Shown piece after piece: positions 1 to 8,125 of a stretch of 64,000 bases of DNA. This DNA comes from Actinomyces sp. HPA0247 (GTDB lineage: Bacteria > Actinomycetota > Actinomycetes > Actinomycetales > Actinomycetaceae): positions 98,069-162,068 of the forward strand of contig KE150452.1 in NCBI GenBank assembly GCA_000411415.1, written 5' to 3'. How positions within the stretch are numbered: position 1 is the first letter of the stretch; each line of letters opens with the position of its first letter. The notes beneath the pieces were generated by a model. It made no database searches, had not been told where the DNA came from, and was given only the letters and a program-made list of their open reading frames with translations. A program made the translations under genes and the position numbers.

Positions 1-411
1 GCCGCCCTGAAGGAGGTCAATCACCTCGTCCGTCGACGTGCATTCGTACACAGAGGCCCCATCGCTCATCAGGGTGATCGATGCGAGATCGTCGACTCCC
101 CTGTTCTGCAGCGACGACACGGCGACGCGCACCTGCTGCAGCGACACGCCCGCATCGAGAAGCTTCTTCACGACCTTCAGAACGAGGATGTCACGGAAGG
201 AATAGAGGCGCTGGGAGCCAGAACCGCGTGCAGCGCGGATAGACGGCTGGAGAAGGCCGGTGCGAGCCCAGTAGTCGAGCTGACGATAGGTGATACCAGC
301 GGCGCTACATGCAACCGGGCCACGGTAGCCCATCTCGTCGGTATCAAGGCCTTCGAGCGGGTCGCCGAAAAGCATGCCTTGCCGGCTAACGGCGTTCGCT
401 TCTGCGCTCAC
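1..411 (-). CDS. MerR-family transcriptional regulator (3' end outside window)
   Basis: Only the first 137 codons are inside the window; the frame stays open to base 1. The start is GTG at 411, with AAGGAG seven bases upstream. Residues about 30-105 form a winged-helix MerR domain: ITYRQLDYWARTGLLQPS, an arginine-rich wing, then the RLYSFRDILVLKVVKKLLDAGVSLQQVR helix region. It is the second MerR gene downstream of the FHA gene, matching M. tuberculosis Rv1830 by order and sequence character. It is separated from the upstream merR by 112 bases that hold a possible promoter with a palindrome. The ligand and regulon are unknown, and no cysteine metal site is visible in the part seen. Confidence 0.85.
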   Translation of the reverse strand, partial: MSAEANAVSRQGMLFGDPLEGLDTDEMGYRGPVACSAAGITYRQLDYWARTGLLQPSIRAARGSGSQRLYSFRDILVLKVVKKLLDAGVSLQQVRVAVSSLQNRGVDDLASITLMSDGASVYECTSTDEVIDLLQGG

Positions 412-495
412 TGTCGGGCTCCTTGCAGGTGGTACTTGATGAGAACAGGACTACGGTAGAGCACCGATGAACGGTGGTCAATGACCGAAGCGGCG

Positions 496-526
496 AGTCT
501 AACCTTCATGTTCAACATGAGACTTA
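496..526 (-). promoter_or_regulatory. Putative merR promoter with a 15-bp palindrome in the spacer
   Basis: On the minus strand a TAGACT -10 element lies at 496-501. The bases 19 upstream (521-526) read TAAGTC, a poor -35. The spacer holds a perfect palindrome TCATGTTGAACATGA at 506-520 (7-bp arms, one central base). MerR regulators typically act at promoters with unusually long 19-20 bp spacers and bind palindromes within them. This suggests autoregulation or cross-regulation of the downstream merR gene. The palindrome is certain; the promoter is inferred. It overlaps the last codons of the upstream merR gene. Confidence 0.4.
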
Positions 527-1291
527 GTCACCATCGTCCGCGAGTGCTGACACAGCAACCGTCAACATTTCACGATGCAGCTCGGCGAACAGCTCTCCCA
601 GCTCAACCGCCCGAGCACGCGCCCGTTCGCGGTCCGCGCCACGGCCTCGTCCCCGCTGCGAGGAAACGGTCTGATCGATAATGTCAGCGCTACGCTCGGC
701 ACCCTGACGAACCGCACGCAGCACGCGCACGTCGACACCAGCGCACTCCAGCCGCGCAATTGCAGACACTGTCTGAACGCAGCGTGCAGGAAAGTATCCA
801 GCCAGATCCGGCGTAATCAGCCCCAGGCGCGTGTAGCGTTCGAGCGTCTCCATATCGACGCCCGTCAAGTCAGCCAAGTCGGCAGCAGGGATAGCCCGAC
901 GTCCGCCCAGCGACACGGTCTGTCCCTCAGACGAGACGACCTGGGCCACCCTGCGCTTGGCCGGTGTATGCCCAGCATCGAGAGCATCGAGCTGCGTGCG
1001 GATCACGCTGAGCGGAGTGAAAGAGTCACGCTGCTCCGTCAGCACGTAGCGCAACCGCTCCACATCAGCGGCCGAGTACTTGCGGTAGCCCGAACCCGTA
1101 CGCGCGGGCGTCACTAGCCCCTCGCTCTCCAGGTAGCGCACCTTAGACAGCGAGATCGCAGGAAACTCCTCCTTCAGCGCGTCGACAACGCGGCCGATCG
1201 ACAGCTCAGGGCTGTGATCGACGTCGTGCGGCCATGAGCGTGCCTCACGAGATGAGGGCACCGCCCGCGCATGCGCAACGGCTGCGGACAC
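524..1291 (-). CDS. MerR-family regulator, Rv1828/FtsR-like
   Basis: This is a 255-residue DNA-binding regulator. Residues about 30-95 are a MerR helix-turn-helix (ELSIGRVVDAL, SKVRYLESEGLVTP, GYRKYSAADVERLRYVL). A second HTH-like segment (IPAADLADLTGVDMETLERY) and a helical C-terminal half follow. The length and two-part architecture match actinobacterial Rv1828 homologues; the Corynebacterium homologue FtsR activates ftsZ, so a link to division is plausible but not shown here. The start is GTG at 1291, two bases after the TGA of the FHA gene, so the two are almost certainly co-transcribed and coupled. Confidence 0.85.
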   Translation of the reverse strand: MSAAVAHARAVPSSREARSWPHDVDHSPELSIGRVVDALKEEFPAISLSKVRYLESEGLVTPARTGSGYRKYSAADVERLRYVLTEQRDSFTPLSVIRTQLDALDAGHTPAKRRVAQVVSSEGQTVSLGGRRAIPAADLADLTGVDMETLERYTRLGLITPDLAGYFPARCVQTVSAIARLECAGVDVRVLRAVRQGAERSADIIDQTVSSQRGRGRGADRERARARAVELGELFAELHREMLTVAVSALADDGD

Positions 1292-1292
1292 G

Positions 1293-1727
1293 TCAGGCCT
1301 GCTTGGTCGACGGCTGATAGGTCAAGCGGTACTTTCCGATCTGCACTTCATCACCGGCATGCAGCGCGATGGAATCGACGCGCTCACGGTTGACGTACGT
1401 GCCGTTGAGGGAACCCGAATCGCGCACGATGTGCCCGCCCTCGGATGCGATGAACTGGCAGTGCTTACGCGACACGGTGACATCATCAAGGAAGATGTCA
1501 GCCTTGGGAGAGCGACCGGCATTGGTCACTTCTGGATCAAGGAGGAAACGCGCACCCGTGTTCGGCCCGCGCTGAACAATGAGCAGCGCCGAGCCTGCAG
1601 GCAGCGCCTCCACTGCTTCGCGATCACGAGCGGACAGCGCAACGGGTGCCTCTTCGACCTCATCAACCACAGGCGCCAAGCCGAAAACTGAGGTTGCAGT
1701 CGGATCGAACGGCTGGTTGTCAGACAT
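1293..1727 (-). CDS. FHA-domain protein, GarA/OdhI-like
   Basis: The protein has 144 residues from ATG 1727 (GGAG eight bases upstream; an upstream TTG is less likely). The C-terminal two thirds are a forkhead-associated phosphothreonine-binding domain with the usual GRSP, SRKH and SLNGTYVN motifs. Near the N-terminus the segment TATSVF resembles the ETTSVF phosphorylation site of mycobacterial GarA and corynebacterial OdhI. Those proteins switch from kinase substrate to inhibitor of 2-oxoglutarate dehydrogenase and glutamate enzymes. The context (DUF881/Sbp upstream, two merR genes downstream) matches the GarA locus, without gcvH. Its target here is unknown. Confidence 0.88.
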   Translation of the reverse strand: MSDNQPFDPTATSVFGLAPVVDEVEEAPVALSARDREAVEALPAGSALLIVQRGPNTGARFLLDPEVTNAGRSPKADIFLDDVTVSRKHCQFIASEGGHIVRDSGSLNGTYVNRERVDSIALHAGDEVQIGKYRLTYQPSTKQA

Positions 1728-1828
1728 TGTGCGCTCCAATAAGTAAGAAGATGGACTCTGATAAGTGTAAACGTTTGCCTTGTATCAGGCGCGGGAACGC
1801 CAGGGTGAAACGCCCACAACCAACGTCC

Positions 1829-2629
1829 TCATCCGTAGGTAGCAAACTGCGGGGGCTTCGGAGTGGCGGTCGACGAAATCGATAGATCATCAACAGGCGT
1901 GATCGTCACCGTCGCCCCCTTGGCGCGCATTTGCGCCGCTGAGCCCGCTTGAATATCGAGTGCCGTCGCGATCGTCTGACCATCGCCGATCACCTTCCAC
2001 GTATATGGTGAGGCGATCGGGGTTCCGTCAACGACGATCGCGCCAGCCTGGCCGGTGAAGGCCGAACGCGTTGACAGACGCACGCCGTTAAGCTCGATGG
2101 CCTCGGCCCCGGCGTTGCGCAGCTCCCCCAGAGTCTGAACGAACTGCGTAGCTGTCAGGTTCGCGCCGGGATCTGTCACGCCCACCGTCACACCGGGACC
2201 GTGCACAGCGACGGTGCCTGCTGCAATTTGCGCCTGAGTCTGCGCCTTACGTGTCGCCTGCTCGCGAGCGTCGGCATCGCTGGCCGCGCTGCGCAGGTCG
2301 TCAAGTTCACTGCTCAGCTCGCTTCGTCGGTTGCGCAGGTTTTGCTCCTGCGTACTGAGCTCATCGAGAACAGTCACGAGATCCTGTTCCGAGAGGCCCT
2401 CAAGCGGATCCGAGCGTTGTGCGCGCACCTGAGTCGCCAGGGCAAATCCAAGAATCATGAAGATCACGAGCATCACGACATGGAGTCCGCGGGGAAGCGC
2501 GAAGAATGCTTGGCGAGCGCGCGTCCACAAACGGGGGTGGACGCGTTCTTCGCGATGGGCGCCATGCGCGCGAGTGCGTTCCTTAGCTATCTCGTCGTTT
2601 GAGGGAGCTGTCGTGGGTTCCTCGTTCAT
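1829..2629 (-). CDS. DUF881 family membrane-anchored protein (second copy)
   Basis: The protein has 266 residues: a charged cytoplasmic N-terminus, one transmembrane helix (about residues 50-68, VVMLVIFMILGFALATQV), a coiled-coil stretch (EQNLRNRRSELSSELDDL), then the DUF881 domain with HGPGVTVGVTDP, LRNAGAEAIELNGVRLS and ASPYTWKVIGDG. It corresponds to Rv1825 in the conserved DUF881-Sbp-DUF881 trio. It starts one base after the sbp stop codon, so it is coupled to it. The trio is usually near division and cell-envelope genes, but the molecular role is not established. A 101-base gap follows before the FHA gene. Confidence 0.88.
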   Translation of the reverse strand: MNEEPTTAPSNDEIAKERTRAHGAHREERVHPRLWTRARQAFFALPRGLHVVMLVIFMILGFALATQVRAQRSDPLEGLSEQDLVTVLDELSTQEQNLRNRRSELSSELDDLRSAASDADAREQATRKAQTQAQIAAGTVAVHGPGVTVGVTDPGANLTATQFVQTLGELRNAGAEAIELNGVRLSTRSAFTGQAGAIVVDGTPIASPYTWKVIGDGQTIATALDIQAGSAAQMRAKGATVTITPVDDLSISSTATPKPPQFATYG

Positions 2630-2630
2630 G

Positions 2631-2963
2631 TCAAGCCTTCAGCAGTAGGCGGCGAATCGATGCCGTGTTGGAGAAAATACGAATGCCAAGAACGACAACA
2701 ACTGCCGTCGTCATTGCCGAGCCAACACCGAGCTGTGTCCCCAGAAACACAAGGAGGCAGGCCACGACAACATTCCAGAAAAAGGATGTGACGAATACTC
2801 TGTCGGCGAAGCGGCCTTCAAGCCATGCCCGCCCGGCGCCGAAAAGAGCGTCGAGACCCGCAACAACGGCTACGGGCAGGAACGGGGCAAGCCACGCTGG
2901 CACCGTCGGATCGAGAAGCACACCAAGGACAATGCCGATGATCAAGCCGATGACGGCAATCAT
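2631..2963 (-). CDS. sbp: Small basic protein Sbp (DUF1290)
   Basis: A 110-residue integral membrane protein with three or four hydrophobic helices. The conserved opening reads IAVIGLIIGIVLGVLLDPTV, followed by VAVVAGLDALFGAGRAWLEGRF, the family signature of DUF1290. The ATG start overlaps the TGA of the upstream DUF881 gene (ATGA), and the downstream DUF881 gene begins one base after its stop. It is part of a four-gene coupled set with pepN and both DUF881 genes. The family is found across Gram-positive bacteria near division loci, and its function is unknown. Confidence 0.88.
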   Translation of the reverse strand: MIAVIGLIIGIVLGVLLDPTVPAWLAPFLPVAVVAGLDALFGAGRAWLEGRFADRVFVTSFFWNVVVACLLVFLGTQLGVGSAMTTAVVVVLGIRIFSNTASIRRLLLKA

Positions 2964-3814
2964 GAAGAACCTCCTTCGTTGGATGCCCCCACCGGTGTTG
3001 CGTAGTGGGAGTCCGTGAGCGTGAGCGCCTCCATTGTGATGTTGTCGGAGACTTTCGAAGAGACGGTCATACCGGTCACCGACTGCGCAGCCGACAGGTA
3101 GTCACCCGTGGCACCCCGTACGAGAGAGACGGACAGAGCGTTCGAGTCGCCAATCGCGCGGACCTCATAGGGCGAGGACACGGGGGTGACGTTGACGAGG
3201 ATGGCGGAACCGGCTGTGCGTACGAATGTGTCGGGGCCGATCCGTTGGCCGTTGATGGAGATAGCGTCAGCGCCGGCAGCCCACAGGGCGTTGACGACCA
3301 TTGCGAGATCCTGGTCGCGCACAGTTCCACTCCCCTTGCCGGGACCGCTGCGATCCGTGAGCGTGACGGTGATACCGGGGCCGTGTACCGGGGTCGTTGC
3401 GGTCACCATGTCCTGCGCTGGGTCGGAGGCTGCGCCCGAGCCTGATTGGGAGTACTGATCGATGGCGCGTCCCAGCGACTGCACGTCGTCATTCAAGGCT
3501 TCGACGGTCGCCGAACGCTGGGATGCCTGAGTCTTGAGATCGGACTTCACGTCCCCTGCCGGCGCGCGCAGCGATGAGGTCGCAACGATCGACCCGAAAC
3601 CGAGTGCGACGGCAACCGCAAACACACCGATCTTGCCGGCGAGGCTCGCCGGCCTCGAACCATGATCGGCGCGATAGTGCTCGTAGCCGGCATCGAGAGG
3701 ATTGGCGAGCAGGGAGTTCAGGAGGGACATCGAGGCAGCAGGGTCGACAGGGACGGCCTGGGTGGCCTGCACTGCCTCCCCCGCCGCGTCGCCTCGATGT
3801 CCCCTGTGTGTCAC
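2960..3814 (-). CDS. DUF881 family membrane-anchored protein (first copy)
   Basis: I place the start at GTG 3814, because GTGA overlaps the pepN stop by four bases and AGGA lies just upstream; an in-frame TTG at 3829 is possible. The protein has 284 residues: an N-terminal cytoplasmic part, one membrane helix (KIGVFAVAVALGFGSIVATS), a short helical linker, then the DUF881 domain with HGPGITVTLTDRSG, LWAAGADAISINGQRIG and SSPYEVRAIGD. It is a paralogue of the gene at 1829-2629 and matches Rv1823. Coupling to an aminopeptidase gene rather than to pgsA-type genes is a local feature. Confidence 0.87.
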   Translation of the reverse strand: MTHRGHRGDAAGEAVQATQAVPVDPAASMSLLNSLLANPLDAGYEHYRADHGSRPASLAGKIGVFAVAVALGFGSIVATSSLRAPAGDVKSDLKTQASQRSATVEALNDDVQSLGRAIDQYSQSGSGAASDPAQDMVTATTPVHGPGITVTLTDRSGPGKGSGTVRDQDLAMVVNALWAAGADAISINGQRIGPDTFVRTAGSAILVNVTPVSSPYEVRAIGDSNALSVSLVRGATGDYLSAAQSVTGMTVSSKVSDNITMEALTLTDSHYATPVGASNEGGSS

Positions 3815-6390
3815 TGGTCCTGCTTCCAACGGCGCTGCACGCGCTCGTCACGCTCGAAAGCATCGAGATGCTCGATGACAATGCGGCGCAGCTGCGCGGG
3901 CGCATCGTCATTCGTGTCGAGCCAGGAGCGCAGCAGACCCACCGAGCGCTCGACGCTGCCGTCTCGATCGATATCGAGTCCGTACGCAAGCACCCCATTG
4001 GCGTAGCGCAGTGCCATTCCAATCGTGTGGGATTCCCAGTAGGAACGCAGACGATCGACGGCGGCCTCAATACCTGTCTCGCCATCCCACGACGAGGCCT
4101 GCAGACCGGCGAGCGTCGCCGTTAGGAAATCGTTTGAGAGGGTCTCTGAGTAGACCGAGTCCCACGCGTGGGAACGAGCTTCTTCAATGGGCAGGGAGGC
4201 GAGCGCTTCGACGCTCATACGCGCTGCTTCGCCCGAGCCGTCGGCGCTGCGCCACGCCTCGACCGCGCCAGCATCGACGAGGCCTCGTGCCGCCAACGCT
4301 CGGCGCGCACGCCAGGCAATGTCGGGGTTATCGCTGGCCGCAAAGCCGCGCACCGTCGCTTCGTACTCATCGCCACCGCGTGCCGCAAACTCGGCGATAA
4401 AGGCACGCGTGTAGGAGCGCCAGGCATCAGCATCTTCTGTCTCGCGAGACAGCCGGATCGTGGTCGCCAGGACCTGATCGTGCACGTCTGTGCGCAGGCT
4501 ACCCGGCAGGAATGACGAGATCGCTTCGGCGACGAAGAGAAGCAGACGGTCGCGGATGGCTGGCTCAGTCTCCGCGGGGACAGCCGTGAGGACAGCGACG
4601 ATGAAGCGACGCGGGTCGAGCAAGCCGTCGCGAACCGCGTTCCACAACGACGCCCAGATGACCGCACGCGTGAGCGCAACATCGATCGACGCCACGTAGG
4701 TCAGCGCGACGTCTGTCGAACGCTCATCCAGGCGCGAGATCGCGTAGGTCAGGTCGTCATCGTTGATGACGACAAGGTCAGCGGAGGCGGCGCCACCGGG
4801 AACTGCAAGGACTCCATCGGGATCGATCGGGGCCTGTTCCCCCTCGATGCGCACGTCGAAGCTGTGCGTACGTTCAAGAGCACTGGCAGCGACGCGCCAC
4901 GTGGACAGCGTGACGCGGTGGGGGCGCAGAACTCCCCCACAGGCCTCGCCACTCTGATGCAGTGTGAAGTCTGTGATCGCACCAACTGCATCCGTCGTCC
5001 ACGAAGCGGACAGCGTCGACGGACCAGAGGTCTCCAGCCACGCGTTCTTCCAGGAGGACAGTTCCTGGCGTGAGGCTCCCTCAAGCGCAACCAGGAGGTC
5101 CTGCAGGTTGGTCGCACCGAACTGGTGCTCGGCGAAGTAGCGGCGCGCTCCCTCGTAGAAGGCATCCTCACCGACCCAGGCAACCAGCTGCTTGAGAACG
5201 GACGCGCCCTTGGCGTATGTGATTCCGTCGAAGTTTGTCTTTGCAGCTGCGACGTCCGGAATATCTGCGGCGATCGGGTGCGTGGTCGGCATCTGGTCCT
5301 GCGTGTAGGCCCAGATCTTACGGTTCATCGCAAAGTTCGCCCATTCACCCACGTACCGCGTGGCGGTTGCGATAGCGCTGGCCCCCTGGTTTTCCGCGAA
5401 TGATTCCTTCAGCCACAGGTCGTCCCACCACGAGGGTGTGGCGAGGTCTCCGAACCACATGTGGCACATCTCGTGGAGCGTCGTGTTCGCGCGGCGCTGA
5501 CGCTCGGAGAACGTGGGTGCCGAACGCGAAATGTAGTTCTCGTTGAAGGTGATGCAGCCCGGGTTTTCCATCGCGCCCAGGTTGTATTCGGGCACGTAGA
5601 CCTGGTCGTAGGACCCCCACGGGAACGTGACGCCGTAGCGCGCATGGTAGAAGTCGAGTCCGGCGCGGGTCACCTCGAAGACATCATCGGAGTCGAGGTA
5701 ACGCGCAAGCGTACGACGGCACAGGAGTCGCAGCGCCAGCTCAGCATGCCCGCCATCCGACGCGCCACCGCTCCAGGTGCCTCCCTCGATGACCGCCCAC
5801 GGGCCAGCAACGATCGCCGTGATGTAGCTGGAGAGCGGGCGGGTCGCCGTAAAGTCATGGCGGAGCGCGCCCATCTCGTCCACGGACTCAACGCCTGTCT
5901 CAATCCCGTTGGAGGAGACAACCCAGCCCGCCGGTGCGATGACGTGGAATGTCCATTCAGGCTTCACATCCGGCTGGTCAACGCACGGCCATGCGCGGTG
6001 AGCATCGTTGGGCTCAAATTGGGTGTAGAGGTAAACCTCGCCGTCCTCGGGATCGGTGTAGCGGTGCAGGCCTTCACCACTGCGCGAGTAGCGCGCGAGG
6101 GCGCGCACCTCCAGGGTGATGGGCTCCCCTACAGGAAGTCCAGCGACCCAGACTCGGTCTTCGTCATCCTCGAACGGGTGAGGGTGACCATTGAGAAGCA
6201 CCTCGGTGACATCACCCACGATGTCGATGAAGGTGCGCTCCTCGTCCGACGTCATCGTCAGCGTCGACGTCACAGGATAGGTGGGAATCGTCGTGTCCTG
6301 GGCGGCTCGGATATCGACCACGACGTCGATGGCTGAGACGTGTAGATGGGCAGCGCGATGTGTTGCTTCGTTGCGTGTCAAAATCTGCAT
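3811..6390 (-). CDS. pepN: Aminopeptidase N (M1 family zinc metallopeptidase)
   Basis: An 859-residue cytosolic aminopeptidase of the usual length for actinobacterial PepN. It carries the exopeptidase signature GAMEN (NLGAMENPGCITF) and the zinc/catalytic motif HEMCHMWFGDLAT, with the downstream glutamate in LKESFAENQG. An N-terminal beta domain and a long helical C-terminal ERAP1-like domain complete the fold. It removes N-terminal residues from peptides in protein turnover. The ATG at 6390 is preceded by AGGATAGG. The gene is divergent from murE, and its stop overlaps the next gene by four bases, making pepN the head of the DUF881-sbp-FHA-merR run. Confidence 0.97.
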   Translation of the reverse strand: MQILTRNEATHRAAHLHVSAIDVVVDIRAAQDTTIPTYPVTSTLTMTSDEERTFIDIVGDVTEVLLNGHPHPFEDDEDRVWVAGLPVGEPITLEVRALARYSRSGEGLHRYTDPEDGEVYLYTQFEPNDAHRAWPCVDQPDVKPEWTFHVIAPAGWVVSSNGIETGVESVDEMGALRHDFTATRPLSSYITAIVAGPWAVIEGGTWSGGASDGGHAELALRLLCRRTLARYLDSDDVFEVTRAGLDFYHARYGVTFPWGSYDQVYVPEYNLGAMENPGCITFNENYISRSAPTFSERQRRANTTLHEMCHMWFGDLATPSWWDDLWLKESFAENQGASAIATATRYVGEWANFAMNRKIWAYTQDQMPTTHPIAADIPDVAAAKTNFDGITYAKGASVLKQLVAWVGEDAFYEGARRYFAEHQFGATNLQDLLVALEGASRQELSSWKNAWLETSGPSTLSASWTTDAVGAITDFTLHQSGEACGGVLRPHRVTLSTWRVAASALERTHSFDVRIEGEQAPIDPDGVLAVPGGAASADLVVINDDDLTYAISRLDERSTDVALTYVASIDVALTRAVIWASLWNAVRDGLLDPRRFIVAVLTAVPAETEPAIRDRLLLFVAEAISSFLPGSLRTDVHDQVLATTIRLSRETEDADAWRSYTRAFIAEFAARGGDEYEATVRGFAASDNPDIAWRARRALAARGLVDAGAVEAWRSADGSGEAARMSVEALASLPIEEARSHAWDSVYSETLSNDFLTATLAGLQASSWDGETGIEAAVDRLRSYWESHTIGMALRYANGVLAYGLDIDRDGSVERSVGLLRSWLDTNDDAPAQLRRIVIEHLDAFERDERVQRRWKQDQ

Positions 6391-6450
6391 GACACCTATC
6401 CTACTGTGTCACGGCCGCTCCGTGTGGCGCGCGCCGCCGCAGCGACGAAC

Positions 6451-6465
6451 TACAGTAGGGACATG
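6451..6465 (+). promoter_or_regulatory. Leaderless -10 element of murE
   Basis: TACAGT at 6451-6456 is followed by six bases and the murE ATG (6463). Transcription would then begin at or next to the A of the start codon. AGGG within the gap is too close to serve as a normal ribosome site, so a leaderless mRNA is the simpler reading. No good -35 element is evident. Confidence 0.5.
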
Positions 6466-8043
6466 ACTTCAGTGATTGATATTCGCCCCACGGTTGCCCC
6501 CGTGTCACTAGCGACCGCACTGTCGGGCCTGGAGATCCACGGATTTTTCGCCCCTGATGGCAGCCGCGCGTCGATTGCGGACTCGGCGCTGCGCCTTCGC
6601 GGCATCACCGTGTCCTCCGACGACTGCGAGCCGGACTGGCTGTTCGTCGCGATTCCCGGCCTCAAGCAACACGGCATCCGTTTCGCTCACGCGGCGATCG
6701 AGGCCGGGGCAAGCGTGATTCTCACGGATGAGGATGGGCGCACGCAGGCGTGTGAACGAGGCCTGGGCGTGCCCGTCGTGCAGGTGGCCGACCCGCGAGG
6801 AGTCGTTCCGCAGCTGTGTGCCAACGTTTACGCATCCCCTGCGACGCGTCTGACGACGATGGCCGTCACGGGCACGAACGGCAAGACCACAACCTCGTAT
6901 CTGATGCGCGCAGCCATCGCGTCACGTTTCCCCAACGCCTCACTGTGCGGCACCGTAGAAACGCACGTCGGCCCAATTTCGTTCGAGGCCGTCCGTACGA
7001 CCGCCGAGGCCCCCGTCATCGCCCGTTTCCTGGCAGCCACCGAGGAGTACGGTTGCGGAGCCGGTGTCATTGAGCTGTCCGCTCACGCTCTCTCGCTGCA
7101 CCGCGTCGACGGAATCGTCTTCGACGTTGCGGCTTTCACAAACCTGCAGCACGACCACCTCGACTACTACGGCGACATGGAGAACTACTTCCAGGCGAAG
7201 GCTCTGCTGTTTACTCCTGAGCACTCTCGCCGTGGCGTCGTGTGCGTCGACGATGAGTGGGGCCGTCGTCTCGCCCAGCAGGCCACCGTCCCGGTGACGA
7301 CGGTGTCCGCACTGACAGACAACGACGCCGACTGGCAGGTTCGCGATGTGACGCCCGATAAGGCGATCGGTCGCACCGTCTTCACCCTCGTCGACCCGTC
7401 GGGCGTCGGCCATCGCGTCGCGATGCCTATCCTCGGCGAGGTCAATATCCAAAACACCGCCGTCGCGATCGTCAGCGCCGTCAGCCTGGGCATCGAACTC
7501 GCCGATGTCATCTCCGCCATCGAGGATGCTCCCCAGATCCCCGGCCGCATGGAAAAGGTCAACCCCACGCCGGGTGGACAACCGCTCGTGATCGTCGATT
7601 ACGCGCACACGCCAGAGGCGCTCGAGTGGACGCTGCGCTCGACACGTGAGCTCACGGAGGGCAACGTTGTCATCGTCTTCGGCACAGATGGCGACCGCGA
7701 TGCCTCAAAACGTGAGGAGCTCGCTGCAATCGCTGCCCGCGAGGCAGACATCCTATGGGTGACGGATGAGAATCCACGCACCGAGGATCCCCAGTCGATT
7801 CGCGACTATCTCCTCCGAGGCATCGCCTCCGTGCGCCCAGACATGGCTGACGTCACCGAGGTCACGACCTGCCGACGCGACGCCGTGCGCCGCGCTATCC
7901 TCGCTGCCCAGCCCGGTGACACCGTCATCATCACAGGCAAGGGCGCTGAGTGGTATCAAGAGATCCAAGGGATCCACCACCGCTACAACGACGTTCCCGT
8001 CGCCGCCGAGGTCCTCGAAGGCGACGTGCGCGCGCACGAGTAA
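6463..8043 (+). CDS. murE: UDP-N-acetylmuramoyl-tripeptide synthetase (MurE)
   Basis: A 526-residue Mur ligase that adds the third stem-peptide residue to UDP-MurNAc-L-Ala-D-Glu. The N-terminal UDP-binding domain is followed by the ATP loop TGTNGKTTTS, the central HDHLDYYGDMENYFQAKALLF region with the carbamylated lysine (QAK), and a C-terminal domain with the amino-acid-binding motif DENPR at residues 435-439. Arg at the last position is usual in diaminopimelate-adding enzymes, whereas Actinomycetaceae generally use lysine or ornithine, so substrate is uncertain. The gene stands alone, outside a division/cell-wall cluster, divergent from pepN. The start is ATG 6463. Confidence 0.9.
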   Translation: MTSVIDIRPTVAPVSLATALSGLEIHGFFAPDGSRASIADSALRLRGITVSSDDCEPDWLFVAIPGLKQHGIRFAHAAIEAGASVILTDEDGRTQACERGLGVPVVQVADPRGVVPQLCANVYASPATRLTTMAVTGTNGKTTTSYLMRAAIASRFPNASLCGTVETHVGPISFEAVRTTAEAPVIARFLAATEEYGCGAGVIELSAHALSLHRVDGIVFDVAAFTNLQHDHLDYYGDMENYFQAKALLFTPEHSRRGVVCVDDEWGRRLAQQATVPVTTVSALTDNDADWQVRDVTPDKAIGRTVFTLVDPSGVGHRVAMPILGEVNIQNTAVAIVSAVSLGIELADVISAIEDAPQIPGRMEKVNPTPGGQPLVIVDYAHTPEALEWTLRSTRELTEGNVVIVFGTDGDRDASKREELAAIAAREADILWVTDENPRTEDPQSIRDYLLRGIASVRPDMADVTEVTTCRRDAVRRAILAAQPGDTVIITGKGAEWYQEIQGIHHRYNDVPVAAEVLEGDVRAHE

Positions 8044-8110
8044 CGCACCGTTATCTGTGAACTGGCGCGCCGCCGGGGCTCCCATCGGGCCTTTGCGGCG
8101 CGCCACGCCG

Positions 8111-8125
8111 TAGACTGGGCGGGTG
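8111..8125 (+). promoter_or_regulatory. Leaderless -10 element of der
   Basis: TAGACT at 8111-8116 is followed by a six-base gap and then GTG at 8123, the same spacing as for murE and yetF. GGGCGG between them could also act as a weak ribosome site. The leaderless assignment is inferred from spacing. Confidence 0.45.

Noticed and set aside
3815-3829. TTG start at 3829 for the first DUF881 gene
   Set aside because: GTG at 3814 overlaps the pepN stop as GTGA with a ribosome site; the extra five residues are not needed.
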